Positions 1 through 6,400 of a stretch of 7,809 nucleotides of DNA are shown piece by piece. Under the pieces are notes generated by a model. The model saw nothing but the letters and a program-made list of their open reading frames with translations. It had not been told where the DNA came from and did not search any database. The translations under genes and the position numbers were made by a program. Origin of the DNA: Planctomycetota bacterium (GTDB lineage Bacteria > Planctomycetota > Phycisphaerae > FEN-1346); assembly GCA_026386995.1 (NCBI GenBank), contig JAPLMO010000143.1, positions 1 through 7,809 of the forward strand, given 5' to 3'. The number at the start of each line of letters is the position of its first letter. Position 1 is the first letter of the stretch.

Positions 1-153
1 ACAGGTTCGGTTGTTGGTGAGGCCTCACCGGTTGATCGAAGCGACAGACTACCACCCCGCGGCGCCTAGCGCAACCCTAACATGGCCCGAACGCGCAGAA
101 ATTTTGCGTGACATGAAAAACTAGATGCAATTGCCCTGCGCAGGAGGCGAAGG
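1..153. other. Non-coding end of window, nothing recognised
   Basis: This is the region downstream of the porin stop. I see no gene, clear terminator or repeat. The palindrome CCTGCGCAGG (135-144) has almost no loop, and the T-run past it on the minus strand is too far away for a convincing terminator. Confidence 0.4.
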
Positions 154-1569
154 TCAGAAACTGAAGTTCAGGCCCGTGTAGAAGAAGTCGCGGGGGTGGC
201 GGTCGGTGTAGGCGTCGCCGGGGTAGAACCGGCCGTAGCGGACGGTCCACGACAGGTCGCTGAAGATGCGCCATTCCAGGTAAAGATCGACCTCGTTGCC
301 GACCTCGGGAGACCGGCGGTTGGCGCGGAAGTCGCTGGTGGGCCCCTCGTGATCCGCCTTGAAGAGGAAATAGTAGTCCGCGCCGACGTCGATGCGGCCG
401 GCGCCGGTCTTCTTCTCGTACGGCGTCATCTTGCCGCCGAGGCGCACGAACTGGAGGTTCGAGAACCGCGACCCGAGCGCCAGGCCGGAGTTGACGTAGC
501 CGAAGCCCTGGAACTCGCGGTCCACCGTGCCGCGACGGTTGCCGTTCAGTGCCGAGATGGCCGTCCCGCGGTCGGGGTCGCCGCCGGCGTATCCGTACTC
601 GCCCGTCAGGACCGGCTTCATGGGCTTCTGGACGTAATAGTCCAGTTGCGCGTTGAAGGCGTACGCCCGCACCGTCTCGGTGCCGTCGACCTGGGCGTTG
701 GCGGCGCCCTTGCCGACCTCCCAGAGGCTCTCGATGGCGTAGTTGAGGTTCTTGATTACGGAGCCCTTGCTGCCGATGCCGTAGTATCCGGAATCGTAGT
801 CGAAGTCCTGCGTCGGCAGGCCGTCGTCGGTCATGTGCTTCTGAATGACGAAGAACGCGTACGGGGCGTGGCCGTCGATGCCGCGGTAGGTCAACTGGCC
901 GCCGTAGAACGCGCGGCGTGTGGTGTCGAAGCGGGGCCCGAATCGCTCGATGTCGTCCTGTCCACGCGGCGAATGGCCCGCGAAGCCCATGAACGCCCAG
1001 TCCTTCGTTTCCACTTCAAACTGGCCGGCGTCGAGGACCTTGCCCAGTGCTATGCCGCGCCCCACCTCGATGTACTGCCGCCCGCCGCGTATGTACAGGT
1101 TCAGCGGCCAATTCTGGCCGGCGTACTTCGCCACGGCCTTGCCGACGTCCAACTCGTAGTAGCCGACCTCGAGGTTCGGCCCCTCAACGTCGTGTTGGCG
1201 CAGGCCCTGTGCGTCGCCGGGGGCGAAGTCGATGTAGCTGAAACGCATGCGGGCGAAGACACGGTGGACCTCGTCGAATCGCACCTGCGTCCAGAGGCGA
1301 AGGTCCTGGACCGTCAGGTCTCCGTTGGCGTCGTTCTGGGTCGTAAAGTGGATGTAAGAGGGAATGTAGAAGCCGCCCCACTCAACCAGCAACTTCTGCT
1401 CCGCGGGCACCGCGGCGTCCAGTCGCTCGCGGATGTCCTTTTCGTAGAACAGGCTCCGCTGGAACATGTCCGACGGCTGGGGCGGCCGAGCGGGCGGCGC
1501 GGCGGCGAAGGCCGGAGCGGCCAACAGCAAGATCGCCCCCATTATGATGAACGGCGAAAGTCGGCTCAT
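154..1569 (-). CDS. Alginate-export-family-like outer membrane beta-barrel protein
   Basis: Probable outer-membrane porin of 471 residues with an export signal (MSRLSPFIIMGAILLLAAPA, cleavage likely after AFA near residue 22). The mature protein starts with a proline-rich linker and then has alternating aromatic/polar strands, for example LYIRGGRQYIEVGRGIALG and the final DFFYTGLNFSF. It ends in phenylalanine, as expected for a Bam-inserted barrel. The GRQ...GRGIAL segment followed by a diagnostic-looking strand/turn pattern resembles the alginate export (AlgE-like) family, which forms a monomeric barrel for anionic polysaccharide or sugar passage; substrate here is inference. I chose the start at 1569 because GGAG lies 5 nt upstream and the signal peptide follows at once; the frame stays open to an ATG at 1629 but that would add 20 non-signal residues. 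It stands alone after copy A of a repeated element. The very long antisense open frame over it (196-1665) is a high-GC shadow. Other possibility: a generic planctomycete porin of unknown cargo. Confidence 0.72.
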   Translation of the reverse strand: MSRLSPFIIMGAILLLAAPAFAAAPPARPPQPSDMFQRSLFYEKDIRERLDAAVPAEQKLLVEWGGFYIPSYIHFTTQNDANGDLTVQDLRLWTQVRFDEVHRVFARMRFSYIDFAPGDAQGLRQHDVEGPNLEVGYYELDVGKAVAKYAGQNWPLNLYIRGGRQYIEVGRGIALGKVLDAGQFEVETKDWAFMGFAGHSPRGQDDIERFGPRFDTTRRAFYGGQLTYRGIDGHAPYAFFVIQKHMTDDGLPTQDFDYDSGYYGIGSKGSVIKNLNYAIESLWEVGKGAANAQVDGTETVRAYAFNAQLDYYVQKPMKPVLTGEYGYAGGDPDRGTAISALNGNRRGTVDREFQGFGYVNSGLALGSRFSNLQFVRLGGKMTPYEKKTGAGRIDVGADYYFLFKADHEGPTSDFRANRRSPEVGNEVDLYLEWRIFSDLSWTVRYGRFYPGDAYTDRHPRDFFYTGLNFSF

Positions 1570-1574
1570 CCCCG

Positions 1575-1578
1575 CTCC
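1575..1578 (-). promoter_or_regulatory. Ribosome binding site deciding the porin start
   Basis: GGAG on the minus strand, 5 nt before the ATG at 1569-1567. It supports the shorter start directly before the signal peptide over the upstream in-frame ATG at 1629. Confidence 0.6.
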
Positions 1579-1612
1579 GTTGGGTACAATACCAGACGCG
1601 AAACTTGGGCAT

Positions 1613-1642
1613 ACGGTAGCCATGCGCAAGGCTCCGCGTCAA
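1613..1642 (-). promoter_or_regulatory. Weak candidate promoter for the porin gene
   Basis: On the minus strand TTGACG (1642-1637) is five of six to the sigma-70 -35 box. After an 18-nt spacer comes TACCGT (1618-1613), which matches the -10 box at only three positions. It lies between the end of element A and the porin start, leaving a leader of about 40 nt. The -10 is poor, so this is a suggestion only. Confidence 0.22.
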
Positions 1643-1652
1643 CTAAAATGCT

Positions 1653-1661
1653 GTTGTCCAG
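1653..1661. repeat. Putative target-site duplication, left of element A
   Basis: GTTGTCCAG, repeated exactly at 1812-1820 and directly abutting the terminal GTA of the element on this side. Caution: TTGTCCAG also occurs inside the element's own hairpin (1713-1720), so part of the match could come from related repeat sequence. Confidence 0.6.
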
Positions 1662-1811
1662 GTAAGGCCTCAGTTTCGGGCGCTTTCCCCTATCGGGTGT
1701 GGCACGGCTGGCTTGTCCAGCCGTGGCGGATGGCCCGCGGCGCTGCCCACGGCTGGACAAGCCAGCCGTGCCACATTCCACAATCTAGAGCGCCCGTAAC
1801 TGAGGCCGTAC
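1662..1811. mobile_element. MITE-like hairpin element, copy A (150 bp)
   Basis: Short non-coding element with imperfect terminal inverted repeats: GTAAGGCCTCAGTT at 1662-1675 against AACTGAGGCCGTAC at 1798-1811 (13 of 14 paired). The similarity continues inward, so 1666-1684 and 1789-1807 pair at 18 of 19. An exact 9-bp direct repeat, GTTGTCCAG, abuts both ends (1653-1661 and 1812-1820), as expected of a target-site duplication. Inside, 1698-1726 and 1747-1775 are perfect 29-bp inverted arms around a 20-bp centre. Each arm is itself a hairpin with stem CACGGCTGG and loop CTTGT. Copy B at 3058-3181 shares termini and arms but not the centre. No transposase is encoded, so movement would need one in trans. 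Sits between the PEP-CTERM gene and the porin gene. Alternative: a REP/BIME-like repeat, but the terminal repeats and flanking duplication favour a transposable unit. Confidence 0.75.
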
Positions 1812-1820
1812 GTTGTCCAG
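1812..1820. repeat. Putative target-site duplication, right of element A
   Basis: GTTGTCCAG, the partner of 1653-1661, directly after the terminal GTAC of the element. The following bases CCGCG extend a partial likeness to half of the internal hairpin. Confidence 0.6.
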
Positions 1821-2048
1821 CCGCGAAGGGATTTTTTCGGTGCTCCGACAACGGCCCTTCTGACCGGCCTGCCCAAATTGCCCAGATTGTCAAGTGCTGC
1901 CTTACGCGCACCCACGCCGGCCGCCAAGTTCCCCGAGACGCCCGAAGGCCAGAACCGGACGCGCGCAGCGCAACGGTTACTCATGGAGCGATTGACAGCG
2001 CTACCCCCCAAGGGCGAAAAGCCCGCTGACCGTTAAAAAAACGGGAAA
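1812..2048. other. Non-coding stretch between PEP-CTERM gene and element A
   Basis: No convincing gene here. Reading frames across it have no recognisable domain or ribosome binding site and run into element A. Structure seen: GAAGGG (1825-1830) can pair with CCCTTC (1855-1860), with an inner TCGG/CCGA hairpin at 1837-1848. There is a short tandem CCCAAATTG/CCCAGATTG near 1872-1889. GGGC-GAAAA-GCCC lies at 2012-2024. The minus strand carries a perfect TTGACA (1893-1888), but no -10 box lies at the right distance. Confidence 0.4.
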
Positions 2049-2055
2049 TTAACGG
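2030..2055 (-). terminator. Possible terminator hairpin overlapping the PEP-CTERM stop codon
   Basis: CCGTTAA (minus strand, 2055-2049, containing the stop codon TAA) can pair with TTAACGG (2036-2030): seven perfect pairs around a 12-nt T-rich loop. A second small hairpin (2024-2012) follows. The run of Ts is in the loop and not after the stem, so it is not a standard intrinsic terminator; it may only slow 3' decay. Confidence 0.25.
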
Positions 2056-2717
2056 CGGCGACGGAGCGCCATAAGGCCGCCGGCGGCCAGAAGACCGAGC
2101 GTCGCAGGCTCGGGCACCAGGCCGTACCGCAGGTTGTCGATCCCCCACCGGCCATCGCCAGACGCATCCAGTTGGAGGCGGGTTATCCGCGGCTGGTCGT
2201 TCCGGTAGACCCCGAAGAACTCGGCCGAGTCCCCGGACCCTTGCGTGGTCTCGAGGTGGGTGCTGGCCGTGCCGCCTCCGACAAACGTGATGGTGATATC
2301 CGTCCCGGTGTGGTCGATATCGTACAGCGAGACGTAGTCTACGGGGCGGGCCGAGAAGTCGAGTTCCAGGTAAGCCTGTTCGTCGTGGGCCAGTGCATAC
2401 GTGCCGATGGGGTTCGAGCCGCCGAACCAGGTGGAACTCGACTGGACGGCAGCCGAAGGCGTACCGGGCCCGGTGTCGCGGATGACCAGTTCGCCCGGCA
2501 GAAGGCCGGCGACGCCGGAGAGGTTCTGCCCGACCGTGAACCCCGTCTCGAAGTCCTCAAGGAACTCCGGCAGGCAGCCGATCTGGCTGAGCCATGCGTT
2601 CAGGGCGGCCACGTTGCCCGAGGGCGTATCGCTGTTGACCAGGTATACGCCGGCTTGGGCAGCGCCGACCACCGCCATCAGTCCGACAGCCACCACCACG
2701 GCCGGACGCACGATCAT
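2049..2717 (-). CDS. PEP-CTERM sorting-domain protein
   Basis: Secreted protein of 222 residues. An N-terminal signal (MIVRPAVVVAVGLMAVVGAA, cleavage after AQA near residue 22) leads into a beta-rich domain containing EDFETG and ending with WGIDNLRYG, a pattern common in uncharacterised PEP-CTERM proteins. The tail has all three parts of the sorting signal: VPEP at residues 201-204, a hydrophobic helix (about ATLGLLAAGGLMAL), and RRRR at the very end. In known systems such tails are processed by an exosortase and the protein goes to the surface or matrix. No exosortase is in this window. The start at 2717 is chosen because AAGGAG precedes it by 7 nt and the signal peptide begins there. The same frame is open to 2969, with a second equally good start at 2843 (see the leader entry). 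Function beyond surface location is unknown. The gene is bracketed by two copies of a mobile element. Confidence 0.8.
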   Translation of the reverse strand: MIVRPAVVVAVGLMAVVGAAQAGVYLVNSDTPSGNVAALNAWLSQIGCLPEFLEDFETGFTVGQNLSGVAGLLPGELVIRDTGPGTPSAAVQSSSTWFGGSNPIGTYALAHDEQAYLELDFSARPVDYVSLYDIDHTGTDITITFVGGGTASTHLETTQGSGDSAEFFGVYRNDQPRITRLQLDASGDGRWGIDNLRYGLVPEPATLGLLAAGGLMALRRRR

Positions 2718-2856
2718 CAGCCATCTCCTTCCTCGGTTGGGCGTCGGACGGTTCCGCCGCTCCTTGCGGCGAGCCAGCGCGCCCAGCGCCAGAATCACAA
2801 CGCTTACCACCGCCGCCCTTGCCACGCCTCTTACGCTGATCATCGCCAATCTCCTT
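2718..2856 (-). other. Duplicated translation-start module upstream of the PEP-CTERM gene
   Basis: A second initiation site lies in the same frame 126 nt upstream: AAGGAG (2856-2851), 7 nt, ATG at 2843. It copies the layout used at 2730-2717 (AAGGAG, 7 nt, ATG). The DNA around both is alike: AGGAGATTGGCGATGATC against AGGAGATGGCTGATGATC. The upstream segment would encode MISVRG, a hydrophobic stretch (VVSVVILALGALA), then a basic stretch (RRKERRNRPTPNRGRR), and it joins the signal peptide without a stop. Initiation at 2843 would give 264 residues with two hydrophobic segments. It may be a relic of a local duplication, a real alternative start, or a leader that tunes translation. The sequence alone cannot say which. 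Confidence 0.5.
2725..2730 (-). promoter_or_regulatory. Ribosome binding site for the PEP-CTERM start at 2717
   Basis: AAGGAG on the minus strand, 7 nt before ATG 2717-2715. Another ATG (2724-2722) touches the AAGGAG and is in a different frame, so it is too close to be used. Confidence 0.6.
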
Positions 2857-3049
2857 TTCATGCCATGCTGTTTACCAAAGAAAAAGGGCGGTCTCCGGTA
2901 CTCCCCCGGAAATCGACCAAGCGTTACAAAGTCGTACTGTCTTTGCTGAGGACGGGCCGTGCCGCTCACTCCCGAAAGCGACCCGGCCCGGCTACCTTCA
3001 GCAAGAGTAAGTATAAATCAGGAACTGCGGCAAAGCAACCGCTTTCCCC

Positions 3050-3057
3050 CTCTGCGG
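3050..3057. repeat. Putative target-site duplication, left of element B
   Basis: CTCTGCGG, repeated exactly at 3182-3189 and adjoining the terminal GTA of the element. It has no similarity to the element's interior, so it is the cleaner of the two duplications. Confidence 0.68.
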
Positions 3058-3181
3058 GTAGTGCGTCAGTCTCGGTGGCTGATGTGGCACGGCTGGCTTG
3101 CCCAGCCGTGGGGAGCGTCACGAATCTTCGCCACGGCTGGACAAGCCAGCCGTGCCACATCCCCTATAACTGACGCAGTAC
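3058..3181. mobile_element. MITE-like hairpin element, copy B (124 bp)
   Basis: Second copy of the family seen at 1662-1811. Terminal inverted repeats are GTAGTGCGTCAGT (3058-3070) and ACTGACGCAGTAC (3169-3181), with 12 of 13 positions paired. The exact 8-bp direct repeat CTCTGCGG abuts both ends (3050-3057 and 3182-3189); it could be counted as 9 bp (CCTCTGCGG) if the last C belongs to the duplication. The inner arms 3081-3111 and 3131-3161 form a 31-bp inverted repeat with one mismatch (loop CTTGC in one arm, CTTGT in the other). The arm sequence is nearly the same as in copy A, while the 19-bp centre (3112-3130) is unrelated. It lies between the recombinase remnant and the PEP-CTERM leader. 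No protein is encoded; short open frames through it only read the hairpin. Confidence 0.78.
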
Positions 3182-3189
3182 CTCTGCGG
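3182..3189. repeat. Putative target-site duplication, right of element B
   Basis: CTCTGCGG, partner of 3050-3057. A longer, gapped likeness exists between 3025-3038 and 3184-3198 (CTGCGGCAAAGCAA against CTGCGGCCAAAGCAA), probably a separate older repeat around the insertion point. Confidence 0.65.
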
Positions 3190-3405
3190 CCAAAGCAAGT
3201 TGACACCTGCCCGCGCCAAGATCTGCCCGGCGCGCCCATAGGCGAACATGCGAACACGCTGCGCGGGCTTGCAGGGACTGACGCCCGCCGGCGTGTCGCC
3301 GTACAGGCGTTTCAGGTGGCGCATGGCGGCCTTGATGGTCCAGAGTTCGCTCGATGGCTTGCCGTCCTGGAGGACGTAGTCCCTCGTCCACAGTGAGTGC
3401 ATCAT
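3183..3405 (-). pseudogene. Remnant of a tyrosine recombinase/integrase (N-terminal core-binding part)
   Basis: The frame opening with ATGATG at 3405 reads WTRDYVLQDGKPSSELWTIK, then AAMRHLKRLYGDTPAG. This resembles the SAM-like core-binding region of planctomycete-type phage integrases, where a 'YY..DGKPT...I+.ALR.L+.LYG.TPA' stretch is usually followed by 'FGPLALKAVR'. Here the expected continuation is missing after TPAG (about residue 42). What follows (QRVRMFAYGRAGQILARAG) might match the later 'RIRRMFAWA' segment after an internal deletion. No catalytic R...HxxR...Y region exists, since the frame runs into element B at 3181 and soon stops. The start lies 10 nt after the GH106 stop with only a weak GCAGGGG ahead, so it is unlikely to make a functional protein. 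The family call is from remembered motif likeness, without an alignment. Confidence 0.5.
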
Positions 3406-3415
3406 ACCCCTGCGG

Positions 3416-6400
3416 CTAATTCAAATCCACCCAGGCGCCCGTGCGCACGGTCACCGGGCCGAGCAGGCCGGATTCCTGCAGCGGTTGGTCCTTTTTCCAC
3501 AGCCGCCAACTGGCGAAGGTGAAGCGGCCGGTGGAACTGGGCTTGCCGTCGAGCAGCCACTGCGGCCATTTCATGAGCGTGCCGTTCTCATGGCGTTCGC
3601 TGTCCTCGGGCAGGAATTCGTCGCCGATCATGCGGTTGATGGGCAGGTTGGTGACCTTGATCTCAAGCGTGTTGCTGCCAGCCTTGATCGCCTGCGTCGC
3701 GTCCACCCGGTAGGGCGGTTTCCACAGAACCCCGAGGTTCTTGCCGTTGAGTGAGACCTCCGCCATCACCGCGACTTTGCCGAGGTCAAGGAAGACGCAG
3801 GTGCCTTGCTTGGGCGCGCCAGCCACGGTGAAGGTCGTGCGGTAGGCGGCGGTTCCGGAGTAGTATTTGATGCCGTCCTCGGGGCGCTTCGACCAGTCCT
3901 CCAACTTGTCAAAGGCGGCCTCCGCGGGACCGCCACCTTTCGGGTCAAACTTGACTTGCCACTGCTTGCCGATTTCCAACACTTTCGGCAGTGTCGGGAC
4001 GTCGCAGCCATGACTGTGGCCAGACTCGGTTTTGATTTCGTAATGGCCGGGCTGCCAGGCGCCGAGGACGAGTTGGCCGCGCGCGTTGCGACGGATTTCG
4101 GCCTGCGGTTCCGCCAGGTCAAAGGCGGTGAGAACGATGATATCGGGGTCAGTGGCACTGGCGGTCAGTTGCTTGCCACCGGTCGTGTATTCAATCGCCA
4201 GTGTCTTGACCACGCCTGAGGCGGGATCGCCGCCCGCCGCCATCTGTGCGACTTGGAATTCGAGTTCACCGGCATCGAGGCGTTGCTGCACGGCATTGCG
4301 GACGTCGCGCGTGCGCGCCGGATCATTGAGAACACCGTAAAGGGCCTTGGTAACCGTAACTTTCCCCGCCGCGGCAGCCACCGGCAACACCGGCTGGCCG
4401 TCATGCGTCACGGACACCACGGGATCCACCTTTTCGCCGCTCTTGCGGAACATAACGAACACTGACTCGCTTGGCTGCAGCGAGAGGGCGACATGAACCA
4501 CTCCGTCCCGCTCATGGAACACGGCCGCGCGTTCGGTTAGGCCGGTCTCCGGCCTCCAGAATTCCGGCTGCCTGCCGGGGGAGCGGAATTCGGCGACCGT
4601 CTTCACCGGGCGCGGTTGGGGATTGGCGACGAAATAGATGTCGGTGTCGCCCGCCACCCGGTGGATGTAGTTGAGCCGTGCCTTGCTTTTGAAATCAGGC
4701 GGCACGCCCATCTCGGCGAGGACCTGTTCGGGCGATTTATGGGTCACGATCTTGCCGTTGGCCCACATCTCGGCGGCCAGTTTCTTCACTTCCGCGTCGC
4801 ACTGCGGATAACCTGTCAGGCTCGGCGACCTGTTGGGGGCCGGACCGACGATTTTCGCCCCGGCGTCGGCCAGTTCCTTGATCTTGCGCAGCAACTGCGG
4901 CGTCATGGTCTCCATGTTTTGCAGCGCGAGCACGCGGTAGCTCATGCCGTCGGGCAACACGAGGCGGCCGTCCTTGACCTGCATGCGGGTGAGAATGACC
5001 TCGGAGGTGCAGTTGTCGAAGTCGTAGCCATTGCGGCTGTTGGGGTCGCCCCCCGGCAAGTAGCAAATGTCCGCTACAAAAAGCCCCTGGCGCAGCAGAT
5101 AGTGGCAGCGGGCAAGATATTCATGCCAGGGCTTGGTTTGTTCCCACCACGTCTGGGTACGTTCGTAATGCACGCCCCAGGGCCCCATCATCATGCCGGG
5201 CTTCGGGTTCAACCACGGCTGCATCGCATAGCGGTGGAAGACAAGGCGGTTCACGCCGAGGCACATCGCCCGATCGCCGATCGCCTTGATGGTGGCGGGG
5301 TGTAGGAGAAAGCGTTCCGGGTCGCCGGCGGTGAATGCCTCCGCCCCGACGACGGGTTTGCCGTAGGTGTGCGCTGCCGACGACATTGCCTTGCAGGTGT
5401 GGAACATGCCGCCGTCCACCCAGAACTCGGCCATCGGTTCGTCGGCCCGGCCCGCATACACGCCCGAGTCCGTCACCGAGTCCGTAGGGCCGCCGTAAGC
5501 TTCGATCGAAAAACGCATCCCGTTTTTACGAGCGAGATCGCGCAGGTGGCCGGCATAGTTATCCACGATCAAATCCGCAATAGTCTGGCGCAGATCGCCG
5601 AGGAATCGCTCGGAGACCTCCAAACTCTGCACCACCCGGCCGCTCATCGCGGGCAGAAACGGCAACAAATCATAGCCGCGGCGTTTTTGAAACTCCTCGC
5701 GCATCCGCGCCGTCCAGTTTTGCGCGCCGTTTTCCCAACTGTCCACGTGCGTGGCGACGAGGCTTTTTCCGGCCAGCGGTCCGACATCGGCGATCAATTT
5801 GGCCATCATGCCGTTGAAGGCCGCCTCACTGCCTTCCTTGCTCAGCTTGTCGCACTCCAGGCCGTGCCCGGTGTCAGGTGCGGGCAAGGTCTTCGCGCCC
5901 GTGCTGGTATGGCCGAAGCGCATCACCGTCCACTTGCCTGCGGGCGGGTCCCACACAAGATTGCCGTCCTTGTCCATCTTGCTGGTGAGGTCCACGATGC
6001 GACCGCGTTCAATCACCATCTCAGGCGGCACCACATTCGTGGCGGGGGCCTTCAAGTTGGAGTCAATTCCGTAGCCCGCCTTGGCCTGGATAGACTCGAT
6101 GCGGAACGCGCCGGGGGTCGGCATCGCGAGCACCGCGATCTCCCGGTAAAACCCTTCAACCGTTTCAGGCTGCGGCAGATTGCCGTCGAAATGTTTCGCC
6201 CCTTCCACGCTGGTTTCACTCCAGACGACTTTTTGCATGGACTCAGCAGGCTTGATCCACGGCCCGCCGCTGCCGTTCCAACCGGCATCGTTGTTCATGT
6301 TCACTTCTAGACCCAGCCGCTGGGCCTCGGAGACCCCGAACTTGAAAAGCGCACGCCACTCGCCGCTCATAAAGGCCACCGGCCCCTTGGGTGTACCCTG

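Noticed and set aside
120..150. Terminator after the porin gene
   Set aside because: The palindrome CCTGCGCAGG leaves only a three-pair stem with a four-base loop, and the T-run lies too far away.
196..1665. Very long open frame (489 codons) on the plus strand
   Set aside because: It is antisense to the porin gene, has a valine/arginine/alanine-rich composition and no signal peptide or domain. The minus-strand frame has a ribosome binding site, signal peptide and barrel pattern, so this is a high-GC shadow.
1698..1775. CRISPR array or integron attC site
   Set aside because: There are only two inverted arms and no direct repeat/spacer series. No integron integrase or attC core sites were seen. 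Terminal repeats and flanking duplications fit a transposable element better.
1888..1893. Perfect TTGACA on the minus strand as a promoter
   Set aside because: No acceptable -10 box lies 16-18 nt downstream and no gene starts nearby.
1670..2011. Minus-strand frame of 113 codons as a gene
   Set aside because: It runs through the element A hairpin, has no ribosome binding site, and its arginine/glycine/alanine-rich sequence has no recognisable family. Peptides of the WHGWLVQPW kind here and at 2966-3160 are only translated hairpin.
3081..3161. Rho-independent terminator
   Set aside because: The stem is strong, but neither strand has a T-run after it, and the stem belongs to a repeated mobile element. 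It could still stop transcription by chance.
3025..3198. CTGCGGC(C)AAAGCAA direct repeat as the target duplication of element B
   Set aside because: It is gapped and the left copy is 19 bp away from the element edge, whereas CTCTGCGG abuts both ends exactly.
5369..6310. Plus-strand open frame of 313 codons, with other long frames at 2172-3173 and 4616-5305
   Set aside because: All are antisense to well-supported genes (GH106 or PEP-CTERM), rich in His/Arg/Ala, and without recognisable domains.
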